From Streptomyces sp. NBC_00377 (GTDB taxonomy: Bacteria; Actinomycetota; Actinomycetes; Streptomycetales; Streptomycetaceae): a stretch of 64,000 nucleotides of DNA. The position numbers were made by a program, and so were the translations under genes. The notes beneath the pieces are model-generated. The model worked only from the letters and a program-made list of their open reading frames with translations. It searched no databases and had not been told where the DNA came from. Shown here one piece after another: positions 48,197 to 58,125 of the stretch (positions within the stretch are counted from its first letter, which is position 1; each line of letters begins with the position of its first letter). The stretch is from positions 1,674,001 through 1,738,000 of the forward strand of contig NZ_CP107958.1 in the NCBI RefSeq assembly GCF_036075115.1, given 5' to 3'.

Positions 48197-49720
48197 TCAG
48201 GACCGGTCGTCCGGTCGGGTTGGCGCCTGTCCGTGGAGTGCGCGCAGGTGGTCGCGCAGGCCGGTGCCGTACGCGGTGGGCGTCCCGTCGTAGGCGGAGA
48301 TCAGGGACGGGCCGGTGGAGCAGTCCCAGGTGTTCCAGGTCCAGCCCAGGTACGACAGGCCGCGGTCGTCGAACCACTTCATGACCTGGTCGACGAAGCC
48401 GTGCGAGCAGGTGTTCTCCCCGATCTCCCCGGCCACGAGCGGCACCTGGGCCGCGACCGGTGCCAGGGTGGAGTTCCAGCAGCTCTCGTTCGCGCAGCTG
48501 TTGAAGTTGTAGACGTGGTAGGCGGCGGCGAGATTGCCGGTCGGGTCGGCGGGCTTGTACGTCAGCCACTGGCTCAGGTCGTTGGAGTACGCGAGTCCGC
48601 CGGCCAGGACCACGTTCCTGGCGCCGGTCGCCCGGACTGAGTCGACGAGATCCTGCATACCGGCGACCTCGTACCCGATGCCGGGGCAGGTACCGCCGTC
48701 CCGCCAGCACTGCCACGCCTGGGTGGTGGTGGAGGTGGCACGGTCCGGGTAGGGCTCGTTGAACAGGTCGAACACGACGGCCTGGTCGTTCTTGAAGGCG
48801 TTGGCCACCGAGGTCCAGAACGACGGGGTGTACTGCATGTCGGGCATCGGCTTCTGGCAACTGGCGTGCACGTCCGGGCATCCGGCCGAGTTGCCGGTGT
48901 ACTGCCCGTACGTCCAGTGCAGTTCGACGATCGGCGTCATGCCGTGTGCTTCGACGCGGGCCACCAGGTCCTTGACGGCGTTGACGTAGTTGGCGCCGCC
49001 GTACGCGGAGTTGATGTTCGACAGGCCGAGCCAGCACTCCTCGTTGAGCGGGATGCGGACGGTGTCGACGTTCCAGTCGGCGATCGCCTGGACGGCGGCG
49101 TCGTCGACGGGACCGTCCCAGATGCCGCGCCCCTGCACGCACATGAACTCGCCGCCGGAGCGGTTCACGCCGAGCAGACGGCGGGTCTTTCCGCCGGTGT
49201 CCAGCAGCTTGTTGCCCGAGACGTGCAGTGCGGGTGGCCCGTCACCGGTGCCGGGCGGGTCCGTCGTGGGTGGCGCGGTCGGGGTGGGGGTGGGGGTGGG
49301 TTGGGTGTCGGCGTTGCAGGTCGTTCCGTTGAGCTTGAACGTGGTCGGTACGGCGTTCGCCCCCGACGCGGAGGCGATGAAGCCCGCGCTGACGCTCGCG
49401 CCCGTGCCGAGGGAGCCGTTCCAGCTCTCGTTCGCCGCGGTGACGGTGGTTCCGGACTGGGACCACTTGGCGCTCCACCCCTGGGTGACCTTCTGGCCGT
49501 TCGCGAAATCGAAGGTCAGTTTCCAACTGCTCACGGGGGTTGCGTTGTTGGTGATCTTCACGGCGCTCTGGAAGCCGGCGTCCCACCGGCCGGTGACCGA
49601 GTACTCCACCGTGCACGCGGGCGTGGCTCCCTGAGCCGTGACGACCGGCAGCAGGGCGCCCGCGACGAGGGCGACCGTGCCGGCGAAGGCTGAGAGTACT
49701 GAACGCGGGGGGTGTCGCAT
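48197..49720 (-). CDS. Secreted GH5 endoglucanase with N-terminal CBM2
   Basis: 507 residues from the ATG at 49720, preceded by AAGGAG. After the signal (about 1-32) comes a CBM2 (about 36-138, CTVEYSVTGRWDAGFQSAV ... CNAD), a Thr/Pro linker with TPTPTPT, then a GH5 catalytic domain (about 170-500). The acid/base Glu lies in FDLFNEPYPD and the nucleophile Glu in LVAGEIGEN; VRIPLNEECWLG is the conserved arginine region. It cleaves beta-1,4-glucan internally with retention. A degenerate CebR box lies 49 bases upstream of the start and a perfect one further upstream. Confidence 0.92.
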   Translation of the reverse strand: MRHPPRSVLSAFAGTVALVAGALLPVVTAQGATPACTVEYSVTGRWDAGFQSAVKITNNATPVSSWKLTFDFANGQKVTQGWSAKWSQSGTTVTAANESWNGSLGTGASVSAGFIASASGANAVPTTFKLNGTTCNADTQPTPTPTPTAPPTTDPPGTGDGPPALHVSGNKLLDTGGKTRRLLGVNRSGGEFMCVQGRGIWDGPVDDAAVQAIADWNVDTVRIPLNEECWLGLSNINSAYGGANYVNAVKDLVARVEAHGMTPIVELHWTYGQYTGNSAGCPDVHASCQKPMPDMQYTPSFWTSVANAFKNDQAVVFDLFNEPYPDRATSTTTQAWQCWRDGGTCPGIGYEVAGMQDLVDSVRATGARNVVLAGGLAYSNDLSQWLTYKPADPTGNLAAAYHVYNFNSCANESCWNSTLAPVAAQVPLVAGEIGENTCSHGFVDQVMKWFDDRGLSYLGWTWNTWDCSTGPSLISAYDGTPTAYGTGLRDHLRALHGQAPTRPDDRS

Positions 49721-49768
49721 GAGCGACTCCTTGCAGATCAGGCGCGTCGTGACGGACGCGTCGACTGA

Positions 49769-49782
49769 TGGAATCGCTCCCA
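49769..49782. promoter_or_regulatory. Degenerate CebR-type operator upstream of the GH5 gene
   Basis: TGGAATCGCTCCCA matches the 14-base CebR palindrome TGGGAGCGCTCCCA at 12 of 14 positions. It lies 49 bases upstream of the GH5 start (minus strand), suggesting cellobiose-relieved repression by CebR. Confidence 0.6.
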
Positions 49783-49910
49783 CTGGTGTCTCGAAGCTAG
49801 CGCCAAGCACCGGCAAAGAACAGAGGCGTTGCTGACTTTTACTCAACGCCCGTCGTCGAATCTTTTCGACTCTTCAAGCACCTTGACCGCCACCACCCCC
49901 ATCCCCACTA

Positions 49911-49924
49911 TGGGAGCGCTCCCA
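49911..49924. promoter_or_regulatory. Perfect CebR operator between the GH5 and GH48 genes
   Basis: TGGGAGCGCTCCCA is an exact copy of the CebR-binding palindrome described in Streptomyces cellulose-utilisation genes. It lies 61 bases upstream of the GH48 start and about 190 bases upstream of the divergent GH5 start, and so likely controls GH48 and contributes to GH5/GH6 control. Confidence 0.85.
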
Positions 49925-49984
49925 CTGGTTCAAGGCTTGTTGCTCCTCCCCCACTTCTCCGAGCCGCAAGGAGGAACCAGCACC

Positions 49985-52900
49985 ATGGAACCTTCAAGCA
50001 GACGCCGCGGGGCGCGGCGCCTGTGGACCGCCGCCCTGGCGGCCCTCGCGCTTCCCCTCGCCATGCTGAGCACGAGCACGACTCCCGCCCAGGCGGCCGC
50101 GCTCCAGTGCAGCGTGGACTACAAGACCAATGACTGGGGCTCGGGGTTCACCGCGGACCTGACCCTCACCAACCGCGGCACCGACCCGATCAGCGGCTGG
50201 ACCCTGACGTACTCCTACGCGGGCAACCAGAAACTCACCAACGGATGGAACGGCAGCTGGTCGCAGTCCGGTCAGCAGATCACGGTGAACAACGCCTCGT
50301 ACAACGGGACGATCGCCGCGGGCGCGGCGGTCGGCACGGGTGCGCAGTTCACCTACAGCGGGACGAACGCCGCGCCCGCGGGTTTCGCGGTCAACGGCAC
50401 CACCTGTGCCGGTGCGCACCAGCCGCCGGTGACGGTGCTGACCAGCCCGACCGCGGGCGCCGTCTACACGCAGGGGAACGCGGTGCCGCTCGCCGCGACC
50501 GCCGCGGCCGCCGACGGCGCGACCATCAGCAAGATCGAGTTCTATGACGACACGACCCTGCTGGGCACGGACACGAGCGCGCCGTACGCCCTGTCCGCCA
50601 CCGGGTTGTCCGTGGGCAGCCACTCCCTGGTCGCCAAGGCCTACGACAGCCTGGGCGCGTCGGCCTCGTCGACCCCGGTCGGCATCACGGTCGCCTCGGG
50701 ACCGGCCGTGGTCGCCTCGGCGAATCAACTGGCCGTCCAGCAGGGCAAGACGGGCACCTACACGCTGAAGCTGTCGACCCAGCCCTCGGCGAACGTGACC
50801 GTCACGACCGCCCGGACCACCGGAAACACGGGTCTGACGGTGACGGGCGGCGCCGGCCTCACCTTCACCCCGTCGAACTGGAACACCGCCCAGACCGTGA
50901 CCATCACGGCCAACGCCTCAGGCACGGGCGCCGCGACCTTCGAGTCGACGGCCACCGGGCATGCGAAGGCCTCGGTCACGGCCACCGAGATCGCGGGCAC
51001 CAAGGCCTACGACGCCCGGTTCCTCGACCTCTACGGCAAGATCACCAACCCGGCGAACGGCTACTTCTCCCCCGAGGGCATCCCGTACCACTCGGTCGAG
51101 ACACTGATCGTCGAGGCTCCGGACCAGGGGCACGAGACGACGTCGGAGGCGTACAGCTACCTTCTCTGGCTCCAGGCGATGTACGGGAAGATCACGGGCG
51201 ACTGGACCAAGTTCAACGGCGCCTGGGACATCATGGAGAAGTACATGATCCCCACCCACGCCGACCAGCCGACCAACTCGTTCTACAACGCGTCCAAACC
51301 GGCGACGTACGCGCCCGAGCTGGACACTCCGAACGAGTATCCGGCGAAGCTGGACACCGGTGTGTCCGTGGGATCGGACCCACTGGCCGGTGAACTGAAG
51401 ACCGCCTACGGCACGGACGACGTCTACGGAATGCACTGGCTCCAGGACGTCGACAACACCTACGGCTACGGCAACGCACCGGGCAAGTGCGAGGCCGGCC
51501 CGACCGACACCGGCCCGTCGTACATCAACACCTTCCAGCGCGGCGCGCAGGAGTCGGTGTGGGAGACGGTGCCGCAGCCCACCTGTGACGCCTTCAAGTA
51601 CGGCGGCACGAACGGCTATCTGGACCTGTTCACCGGAGACGCCTCCTACGCGAAGCAGTGGAAGTTCACCAACGCCCCCGACGCCGACGCACGGGTCGTC
51701 CAGGCCGCGTACTGGGCGGACATCTGGGCCAAGGCCCAGGGCAAGGGCGGTGACGTCTCCGCGGCAGTCGGCAAGGCCGCGAAGATGGGCGACTACCTGC
51801 GCTACGCGATGTACGACAAGTACTTCAAGAAGATCGGCAACTGCGTCGGACCGACCGCGTGTGCGGCCGGCACCGGCAAGGACGCCTCGCACTACCTGCT
51901 GTCCTGGTACTACGCCTGGGGCGGCGCCACGGACACCAGCGCCGGCTGGGCCTGGCGCATCGGCTCCAGTCACACCCACGGCGGCTACCAGAACCCCCTG
52001 GCCGCCTACGCGCTCAGCAGCTACGCGGACCTGAAGCCCAAGTCGGCGACGGGCCAGGCGGACTGGGCGAAGTCGCTGACGCGGCAGCTGGAGTTCTACC
52101 GCTGGCTCCAGTCCAGCGAAGGCGCCATCGCCGGCGGGGCGACGAACAGCTGGGCGGGACGCTACGCGACTCCTCCGGCCGGCACGTCGACCTTCTACGG
52201 GATGTACTACGACCAGCAGCCCGTCTACCACGACCCGCCGTCCAACCAGTGGTTCGGCTTCCAGGCGTGGTCGATGGAGCGGGTCGCCGAGTACTACCAG
52301 CAGACGGGGAACGCGAACGCGAAGGCGGTCCTCGACAAGTGGGTCGACTGGGCGCTGTCCAAGACCACGATCAACCCGGACGGCACCTTCCTCATCCCCT
52401 CCACGCTCCAGTGGACGGGTCAGCCCGACACCTGGAACGCGTCGAGTCCCGGCTCCAACACGGGACTTCATGTCACCGTCGCCGACTACACCAACGACGT
52501 GGGCGTGGCCGCCGCGTACGCCAAGACCCTGACGTACTACGCCGCCAAGTCAGGTGACACGGAGGCGAGGACGACCGCGAAGGCGCTCCTGGACGGGATG
52601 TGGGCACACAACCAGGACGCCCTCGGCATCGCGGTCCCGGAGACCCGCGCCGACTACAACCGCTTCGACGACGCCGTGTACGTCCCGAGCGGCTTCAGCG
52701 GCAAGATGCCGAACGGCGACACGGTCAACTCCTCCTCGACCTTCGCCTCGCTGCGTTCCTTCTACAAGAACGACCCGGCCTGGTCGAAGATCGAGGGCTA
52801 TCTCGCGGGCGGAGCCGCGCCCGTGTTCACGTACCACCGGTTCTGGGCCCAGGCGGACATCGCCCTGGCCATGGGCTCGTACGCGGAGCTACTCGAATAA
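49985..52900 (+). CDS. Secreted GH48 cellobiohydrolase with CBM2 and Ig-like domains
   Basis: 971 residues from the ATG at 49985, preceded by AAGGAGG. Domains in order: signal (about 1-37), CBM2 (about 40-140; [14 protein letters not shown]), a bacterial Ig-like domain (about 142-235; [23 protein letters not shown]), a second beta-sandwich (about 236-330; [20 protein letters not shown]), then GH48 (about 335-971). The GH48 acid glutamate lies in [23 protein letters not shown]48 enzymes are processive reducing-end cellobiohydrolases, the key exo-cellulase in bacteria. It is divergent from GH5/GH6 around a perfect CebR box. Confidence 0.95.
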   Translation: MEPSSRRRGARRLWTAALAALALPLAMLSTSTTPAQAAALQCSVDYKTNDWGSGFTADLTLTNRGTDPISGWTLTYSYAGNQKLTNGWNGSWSQSGQQITVNNASYNGTIAAGAAVGTGAQFTYSGTNAAPAGFAVNGTTCAGAHQPPVTVLTSPTAGAVYTQGNAVPLAATAAAADGATISKIEFYDDTTLLGTDTSAPYALSATGLSVGSHSLVAKAYDSLGASASSTPVGITVASGPAVVASANQLAVQQGKTGTYTLKLSTQPSANVTVTTARTTGNTGLTVTGGAGLTFTPSNWNTAQTVTITANASGTGAATFESTATGHAKASVTATEIAGTKAYDARFLDLYGKITNPANGYFSPEGIPYHSVETLIVEAPDQGHETTSEAYSYLLWLQAMYGKITGDWTKFNGAWDIMEKYMIPTHADQPTNSFYNASKPATYAPELDTPNEYPAKLDTGVSVGSDPLAGELKTAYGTDDVYGMHWLQDVDNTYGYGNAPGKCEAGPTDTGPSYINTFQRGAQESVWETVPQPTCDAFKYGGTNGYLDLFTGDASYAKQWKFTNAPDADARVVQAAYWADIWAKAQGKGGDVSAAVGKAAKMGDYLRYAMYDKYFKKIGNCVGPTACAAGTGKDASHYLLSWYYAWGGATDTSAGWAWRIGSSHTHGGYQNPLAAYALSSYADLKPKSATGQADWAKSLTRQLEFYRWLQSSEGAIAGGATNSWAGRYATPPAGTSTFYGMYYDQQPVYHDPPSNQWFGFQAWSMERVAEYYQQTGNANAKAVLDKWVDWALSKTTINPDGTFLIPSTLQWTGQPDTWNASSPGSNTGLHVTVADYTNDVGVAAAYAKTLTYYAAKSGDTEARTTAKALLDGMWAHNQDALGIAVPETRADYNRFDDAVYVPSGFSGKMPNGDTVNSSSTFASLRSFYKNDPAWSKIEGYLAGGAAPVFTYHRFWAQADIALAMGSYAELLE

Positions 52901-53053
52901 ACCCCCGCTGAGCGCTCCGCGGGTCGGGCGGTGTCCGTCTGCGGGCCGGATGCGGCCGACCGCATGGTTGTCCGCGCCCCCTCGCCCTTCGGGGCGCGGG
53001 GATGCGGGGTGGCGCCGCCCTCCGGCGGAGCGCTCGAGGTTCCGCGTACGTGG

Positions 53054-53074
53054 CCCCGTCACCTGACGACGGGG
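53054..53074. terminator. 7-bp hairpin after GH48
   Basis: CCCCGTC-N7-GACGGGG forms a perfect 7-base stem directly ahead of the larger hairpin at 53079-53115. The two together look like a tandem terminator for GH48. Confidence 0.5.
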
Positions 53075-53078
53075 TCCC

Positions 53079-53115
53079 GCCGGGCGGCCCCCACCCGCAC
53101 AGGGGGCCGCCCGGC
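53079..53115. terminator. 14-bp GC-only hairpin after GH48
   Basis: The arms 53079-53092 and 53102-53115 are perfectly complementary over 14 bases, all G/C, with the 9-base loop ACCCGCACA. It is among the strongest stems in the window and separates GH48 from GH74. Confidence 0.8.
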
Positions 53116-53294
53116 AGTCGCACGTCCTGCCACATACCGCCCCGCCCGGCCTCGCCCGGCGACCGCACCTCTGGCGACCGCACCTCCTCAACACCCTGAA
53201 CGCCCTGCACTTCCCGAACGTCCCGCGCGTCCCGCTCTCTCCCCCCGCACCCTGTCCCCTCCCCATGGCGTTTCGCGAGGAAGGACCCCCCACC

Positions 53295-55958
53295 GTGCGA
53301 AGAACCCGCATCCTCACGGCCGTACTGGCGCTCGCCGCCGGTCTGGTTGCCGGCAGTCCGCCCGTGGTGGCCGCGGACGGCAGTCCGCGCACGACCCTGG
53401 CGGCAGAGTCGTACACCTGGAAGAACGCCCGGATCGACGGCGGCGGCTTCGTGCCGGGCATCGTCTTCAACCGCAAGGAGAAGAACCTCGCCTACGCGCG
53501 CACCGACATCGGCGGCGCGTACCGCTGGCAGGAGTCGAGCAAGACCTGGACGCCCCTGCTGGACTCGGTCGGCTGGGCGGACTGGGGGCACACGGGGGTG
53601 GTGAGCCTGGCCTCCGACTCCGTCGACCCGAACAAGGTGTACGCGGCCGTCGGCACGTACACCAACAGCTGGGACCCGGGGAACGGGGCCGTGCTGCGCT
53701 CCGGTGACCGGGGCGCGAGCTGGCAGAAGACGGACCTGCCCTTCAAGCTGGGCGGCAACATGCCCGGACGCGGGATGGGCGAACGACTCGCGGTCGACCC
53801 GAACAGGAACAGTGTCCTGTACCTCGGCGCGCCGAGCGGCAAGGGCCTGTGGCGGTCGACGGACTCGGGCGTCACGTGGTCGCAGGTGGCGAACTTCCCG
53901 AACGTCGGCAACTACCAGCAGGATCCGACCGACACGAGCGGGTACGCGTCCGACAACCAGGGCATCGTCTGGGTCACCTTCGACGAGTCCACGGGCACGT
54001 CCGGCACCGCCACGAAGACGGTCTACGTCGGGGTGGCGGACAAGGACAACGCGGTGTACCGCTCGACGGACGCCGGCGCGACCTGGTCGCGGCTGGCCGG
54101 GCAGCCGACGGGATATCTGGCGCACAAGGGCGTGCTGGACACCGTCAACGGCTATCTGTACCTGGCCTACAGCGACAAGGGCGGGCCGTACGACGGCGGC
54201 AAGGGCCGGCTGTGGCGCTATGCGACGGCCACCGGGAGCTGGACGGACATCTCCCCGGTGGCGGAGGCCGACACCTACTACGGCTTCAGCGGGCTGACGA
54301 TCGACCGGCAGAAGCCGGGCACCGTCATGGCCACCGCCTACAGTGCCTGGTGGCCGGACACCCAGATCTTCCGGTCCACGAACAGCGGCGGAGCCTGGAC
54401 GAAGGCCTGGGACTACACCTCGTATCCCAGCCGCGCCAACCGCTTCACGATGGACGTCTCCTCGTCGCCGTGGCTGACCTGGGGCGCCAACCCGTCACCT
54501 CCGGAGCAGACACCCAAACTCGGCTGGATGACCGAGGCGCTGGAGATCGACCCGTTCAACTCCAGTCGCATGATGTACGGGACGGGCGCGACGATCTACG
54601 GCACGGAGAACCTCGCGAACTGGGACAGCGGCGGCCAGTTCACCGTCAGGCCGATGGTGCAGGGGCTGGAGGAGACGGCGGTCAACGACATCGTCTCTCC
54701 CCCGGCCGGCGCCCCGCTGCTGAGCGCGCTCGGCGACATCGGCGGCTTCCGCCACACGGACCTGACCAAGGTGCCGTCGATGATGTTCACCTCCCCGAAC
54801 TTCACGACGACGACGAGCCTGGACTACGCCGAGACGAACCCCAGCACCGTGGTACGGGTCGGCAATCTCGACTCGGGGCCGCATGTGGCGTTCTCGACGG
54901 ACAACGGCGCCAACTGGTTCGCGGGCACCGATCCTTCGGGCGTCAGCGGCGGCGGCACGGTCGCCGCGTCCGCGGACGGCGGCCGCTTCGTGTGGAGTCC
55001 GGCGGGCGCGGGCGTGCAGTACACCACCGGGTACGGCACCTCGTGGTCGGCGTCGAGCGGCATCCCCGCCGGTGCGGTCGTCGAGTCCGACCGGGTCGAC
55101 GCAAAAACCTTCTACGGCTTCAAGTCCGGCAGGTTCTATGTGAGTTCGGACGGCGGCGCGACCTTCACCGCGTCCGCCGCGAGCGGCCTGCCCAGCGCGG
55201 ACAGCGTGCGGTTCAAAGCGCTGCCCGGCGGCAAGGGCGACGTCTGGCTGGCCGGCGGGGCGAGCGACGGGGCGTACGGGCTGTGGCACTCCACCGACTC
55301 CGGAGCCACGTTCACCAAGCTGTCGTCCGTGGAGCAGGCCGACACGATCGGCTTCGGCAAGGCGGCTGCGGGCGCCTCGTACCAGACGCTCTACGCCGGC
55401 GCGAAGATCGCCGGGGTTCGTGGCGTCTTCCGCTCGACGGACAAGGGCGTCACCTGGACCCGCGTCAACGACGACGCCCACCAATGGGGTTGGACGGGCG
55501 CGGCGATCACCGGTGACCCGCGGGTGTACGGGCGCGTGTACGTCTCGACCAACGGCCGGGGTGTGATCTACGGAGACACCTCCGACACCGGGGGCGGGGG
55601 CGGGGGCGGCGGCACGGACCCGACTCCCACCCCGACGGGCGCCTGCGCGGTGACGTACACGATCACCAACCAGTGGTCGGGCGGATTCCAGGCGGACGTC
55701 AAGCTCGCCAACACCGGCACGAGCGCCTGGTCCGGCTGGAGCCTCAACTGGGCTTTCGCCAACGGGCAGGGCGTCTCCCAGCTCTGGAACGCCGACTACA
55801 CCCAGGCGGGTCCGACGGTGACGGCGAAGAACATCGGCTGGAACGGCAACGTGGCGGCCGGGTCGTCCGTCAGCTTCGGCTTCACGGGCAGTTGGTCGGG
55901 CACGAACGCCAAACCGATGGCGTTCGGACTCGGCGACCAGAGCTGCACGGTGGGGTGA
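53295..55958 (+). CDS. Secreted GH74 xyloglucanase with C-terminal CBM2
   Basis: 887 residues from the GTG at 53295, chosen because GAGGAAGGA precedes it; ATG 53265 would put charged residues before the signal. After the signal (about 1-26) come two seven-bladed beta-propellers of GH74 (about 35-750): YTWKNARIDGGGFVPGIVFNRK, ARTDIGGAYRW (first catalytic Asp), LSALGDIGGFRH (second catalytic Asp region). A Gly-rich/Thr-Pro linker leads to a CBM2 (about 785-887; CAVTYTITNQWSGGFQADVKL). It hydrolyses the beta-glucan backbone of xyloglucan. No CebR box was seen upstream, so its control may differ from the cellulases. Confidence 0.93.
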   Translation: MRRTRILTAVLALAAGLVAGSPPVVAADGSPRTTLAAESYTWKNARIDGGGFVPGIVFNRKEKNLAYARTDIGGAYRWQESSKTWTPLLDSVGWADWGHTGVVSLASDSVDPNKVYAAVGTYTNSWDPGNGAVLRSGDRGASWQKTDLPFKLGGNMPGRGMGERLAVDPNRNSVLYLGAPSGKGLWRSTDSGVTWSQVANFPNVGNYQQDPTDTSGYASDNQGIVWVTFDESTGTSGTATKTVYVGVADKDNAVYRSTDAGATWSRLAGQPTGYLAHKGVLDTVNGYLYLAYSDKGGPYDGGKGRLWRYATATGSWTDISPVAEADTYYGFSGLTIDRQKPGTVMATAYSAWWPDTQIFRSTNSGGAWTKAWDYTSYPSRANRFTMDVSSSPWLTWGANPSPPEQTPKLGWMTEALEIDPFNSSRMMYGTGATIYGTENLANWDSGGQFTVRPMVQGLEETAVNDIVSPPAGAPLLSALGDIGGFRHTDLTKVPSMMFTSPNFTTTTSLDYAETNPSTVVRVGNLDSGPHVAFSTDNGANWFAGTDPSGVSGGGTVAASADGGRFVWSPAGAGVQYTTGYGTSWSASSGIPAGAVVESDRVDAKTFYGFKSGRFYVSSDGGATFTASAASGLPSADSVRFKALPGGKGDVWLAGGASDGAYGLWHSTDSGATFTKLSSVEQADTIGFGKAAAGASYQTLYAGAKIAGVRGVFRSTDKGVTWTRVNDDAHQWGWTGAAITGDPRVYGRVYVSTNGRGVIYGDTSDTGGGGGGGGTDPTPTPTGACAVTYTITNQWSGGFQADVKLANTGTSAWSGWSLNWAFANGQGVSQLWNADYTQAGPTVTAKNIGWNGNVAAGSSVSFGFTGSWSGTNAKPMAFGLGDQSCTVG

Positions 55959-56066
55959 GCCCGGCAGCTCCAACCGGACGAACTCGTTCAGCACCACAGC
56001 CCCCTTTTCGCCCATACGCTCGATCCTGCCTCCGTCCCGGGGGCAGGAGAACGGGGAGGGGAAGCC

Positions 56067-56462
56067 ATGGGAGTGTCCAGACGTGCCCTGTTGGGCTATT
56101 CGAGTTCGGCCGCGGCGGGCGCGGTGCTCACGTCCGCCGGATCCGCCCGGGCCGAGGAGGCCGACGTGAGCGACCGGACCGCCGCGGCCCGGCAGGGCGG
56201 CGTCACCGAGCAGGGCTCCGTCGCCCGGCAGGCCTCCGATGCGGACGAGGAATGGGGCGGAAGCACCCAGTTCCGCGGTACCACCCCGCCGGGTCCGGAG
56301 GAGGGCTACATCACCATGACCTTCAGCATCGACCGGATGCCCTCGCCCACGTTGCAGAAGGTCACCGCCCTGGACGTCGCCGAAGCGCTCAACGAACTGC
56401 TCATCTCGCGCGGTTGGCCCGCCATCAAGTTCTACGGGGACGTGCCCAAGGCTCTGAACTGA
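56067..56462 (+). CDS. Small Tat-signal protein of unknown function
   Basis: 131 residues. The N-terminus is a clear twin-arginine signal (SRRALLGYSSSAAAGAVLTSAGSARA, about 4-29). The mature part has a Gln/Arg/Glu-rich spacer, then a conserved-looking block (YITMTFSIDRMPSPTLQKVTALDVAEALNELLISRGWPAIKFYGD). No family is recognised. GAGGGGAAG before the ATG supports the start. It follows the GH74 gene by 108 bases on the same strand and could belong to the same secreted set, or be independent. Folded export by Tat suggests a cofactor or pre-folded protein. Confidence 0.75.
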   Translation: MGVSRRALLGYSSSAAAGAVLTSAGSARAEEADVSDRTAAARQGGVTEQGSVARQASDADEEWGGSTQFRGTTPPGPEEGYITMTFSIDRMPSPTLQKVTALDVAEALNELLISRGWPAIKFYGDVPKALN

Positions 56463-56480
56463 CCTGCGCACGACGGTGAG

Positions 56481-56515
56481 GAGGCGGCTCCGCCCGAACC
56501 GGGCGGGGCCGCCTC
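56481..56515. terminator. 16-bp hairpin between the Tat-signal gene and the methyltransferase
   Basis: The arms 56481-56496 and 56500-56515 are complementary at 15 of 16 positions (the odd pair is a G-T wobble) around the tight loop AAC. The flanking genes converge here. Confidence 0.8.
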
Positions 56516-56609
56516 ACCGCTTCCGTCACGGGGTGTGGACCGCCGGCCTGGGCGCGGTGGCCATGCCGTCACCGAGGAAGAAACTCGCTGACGAACTGGG
56601 TCATGGACT

Positions 56610-57374
56610 TCAGCCGCCCGGGGGCGGCCCGTGGACCGGCTTCCCGAACGCCCTCAGGGTGAACACGGGGTCCGGGCGGGGCCGGTCCTGGTCGGGCAGG
56701 GCCGCGAGCCGGGCGGCGAACTCGTCGGCCCGGGGATGACCGGGCGGCAGGGTGACGAACCAACCGCGCCGCAGGTCCGCGATGGCCCGGCGCGGGCTGC
56801 GGCCCTGCCCCCGCCCGGTGAAACCCGCCCGAGCGGCCGGGACCAGGCCCGCTCCGACGGCGTACGACTCCACCAGCGCCGCGGCGTCGGACGCCGGCCG
56901 GGGCGGGCGCGAGGACAGCACGACATCGATGTCGCTGCCCACGTTGTGGGAGGCGCCCTTGTCGACCGTGGTGACGTACGTCCCGCCGGGCCGCAGCACC
57001 CGGGCGCACTCGGCGACGATCCGGCGCGCGTCCACGACGTCCTCGACCAGGTGCAGCAGCCACACGCTGCTGACGGCGTCGAACTCGCCGTTGCGGAACG
57101 GGAGCCGGCGGCAGTCGGCGAGGACCACCGCTCCGGGGAGCCGGGCGGCGGCGTGCCGGGCCATGGCGGGCGACCGGTCCAGTCCCGTCACCCGCAGGCC
57201 CGGCCGCCCGGCCGCCAGACGCCGGGTGACGATGCCCGTGCCGCAGGCCACGTCGAGCAGACTGCGCGCCCGGCCCGGCACGAGGCCGAGGACGGCATCC
57301 GCGGCGGCCGCCGCCCTGGGCTCGCCGCCGCGCCAGACGTCGTACCGTTCGGCTTCCTCGTCGTAGTCCAGCAA
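56610..57374 (-). CDS. Class I SAM-dependent methyltransferase
   Basis: 254 residues from a TTG at 57374 (MLDYDEEAERYDVWRGG). The SAM motif LLDVACGTGIVTRRLA and later VTGLDRSPAMARHAA, FDAVSSVWLLHLVED and RVLRPGGTYVTTV are the four class I motifs (UbiE/COQ5-like). The substrate may be a small molecule. GGGGGGAA upstream supports the TTG; no other start keeps the family N-terminus. It is the last of two minus-strand genes after the pterin dehydratase; the gap between them is 86 bases. Confidence 0.85.
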   Translation of the reverse strand: MLDYDEEAERYDVWRGGEPRAAAAADAVLGLVPGRARSLLDVACGTGIVTRRLAAGRPGLRVTGLDRSPAMARHAAARLPGAVVLADCRRLPFRNGEFDAVSSVWLLHLVEDVVDARRIVAECARVLRPGGTYVTTVDKGASHNVGSDIDVVLSSRPPRPASDAAALVESYAVGAGLVPAARAGFTGRGQGRSPRRAIADLRRGWFVTLPPGHPRADEFAARLAALPDQDRPRPDPVFTLRAFGKPVHGPPPGG

Positions 57375-57460
57375 GCGCGTTCCCCCCGGTTCGGTGACCG
57401 CCGTGTCTCCCCCGTACAGCCGGTGCGGCCGCGCGGAGCCCCCCGCCCGTCCGTCGCTGG

Positions 57461-57766
57461 TCAGCGCGCGCCGTGCGCGTGAGCCGCGGCCTCCACCCGG
57501 CGGGCGAGTTCGACGTCGAGGTCGGTGACGGCGCCGCCCGCGCTGTGGGTGTTCACGGCGAGGGACACCCTGTCGTAACCGAGAGTGAGCTCGGAGTGGT
57601 GATCGAGCTCCTCCTGGATCCGGGCGACGTGGACGACCAGTGCGGTCGCGGCGAAGTGGGAGTCCAGCCGGTAGGTGCGGGTGAGCCGGTCGCCGTCCAG
57701 GGACCAGCCGGGCAGCTCCGACAGACGGTCCTCGATCTCCTTCTGCGACAGCGGTTCGACGGCCAT
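57461..57766 (-). CDS. Pterin-4a-carbinolamine dehydratase (4a-hydroxytetrahydrobiopterin dehydratase)
   Basis: 101 residues. Landmarks are LSELPGWSLDGDRLTRTYRLDSHFAATALVVHVARIQEELDHHSELTLGYDRVSLAVNTHSAGGAVTDLDVELARRVEA: the catalytic histidine pair HH and the third histidine in NTHSAGG, plus the PGW near the start. It dehydrates 4a-hydroxy-tetrahydropterin formed by aromatic amino-acid hydroxylases. The ATG is the first in frame after AAGGGAGC; a GTG 15 codons earlier is less likely. No hydroxylase gene is nearby. Confidence 0.93.
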   Translation of the reverse strand: MAVEPLSQKEIEDRLSELPGWSLDGDRLTRTYRLDSHFAATALVVHVARIQEELDHHSELTLGYDRVSLAVNTHSAGGAVTDLDVELARRVEAAAHAHGAR

Positions 57767-58125
57767 GGCACGGCTCCCTTCCTGGTGTCGCGTACCTGTC
57801 CAGCGTGCCACAGGAAGGCCGTGGCGGCCCTGGTCAGAAGGGCTCGGGAAGGGCTCGGCAGGGGTGCCGGCCGGCTCGGGCGCGGAACCGTCCGGCCGCC
57901 GGGTCGTCCGCCGGTGCGGCGATCGCGGCCCGGCCCTGCACCTGCTCCACCCACGCGCGCGGCAGCCCGGCGCCGCCGCACGGCCGTGCGCGGGACGCCT
58001 GCGCGGACCGGCCCCGTGGAGTCGCCGGCGTCCGACCGGTGCACGCCGGCGCGTCGCCGAGGGGGCCGAGCACGTCGCCCTCCCGCAGCCGTGGGAACCC
58101 GGGGCGACCGGCTACGGTCGCAGGC
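57767..58125. other. Divergent intergenic region between the pterin dehydratase and the MmyB-like regulator
   Basis: No gene is supported. It must hold two divergent promoters. A 10-base palindrome GCCGGCCGGC lies near 57866-57875. A 97-codon reading frame on the minus strand has no family-like features and is taken as a shadow. Confidence 0.65.

Larger units (their letters stand above)
52901..53294. other. Intergenic region between the GH48 and GH74 genes
   Basis: No gene is supported. It contains tandem terminator hairpins (53054-53074 and 53079-53115), a small hairpin directly after GH48 (CCCGC/GCGGG at 52904-52923), and must hold the GH74 promoter after about 53120. No CebR box was found here. 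Confidence 0.7.

Noticed and set aside
45135..48293. 1052-codon open frame on the plus strand
   Set aside because: It is antisense to the methyltransferase and GH6 genes, which have clear motifs; the frame has no recognisable domains.
46383..49142. Reading GH6 as a 919-residue protein starting at 49142
   Set aside because: The frame extends through the GH5 gene in another frame, giving an Arg-rich non-family N-terminus. The ATG at 48107 begins a good signal peptide and CBM2.
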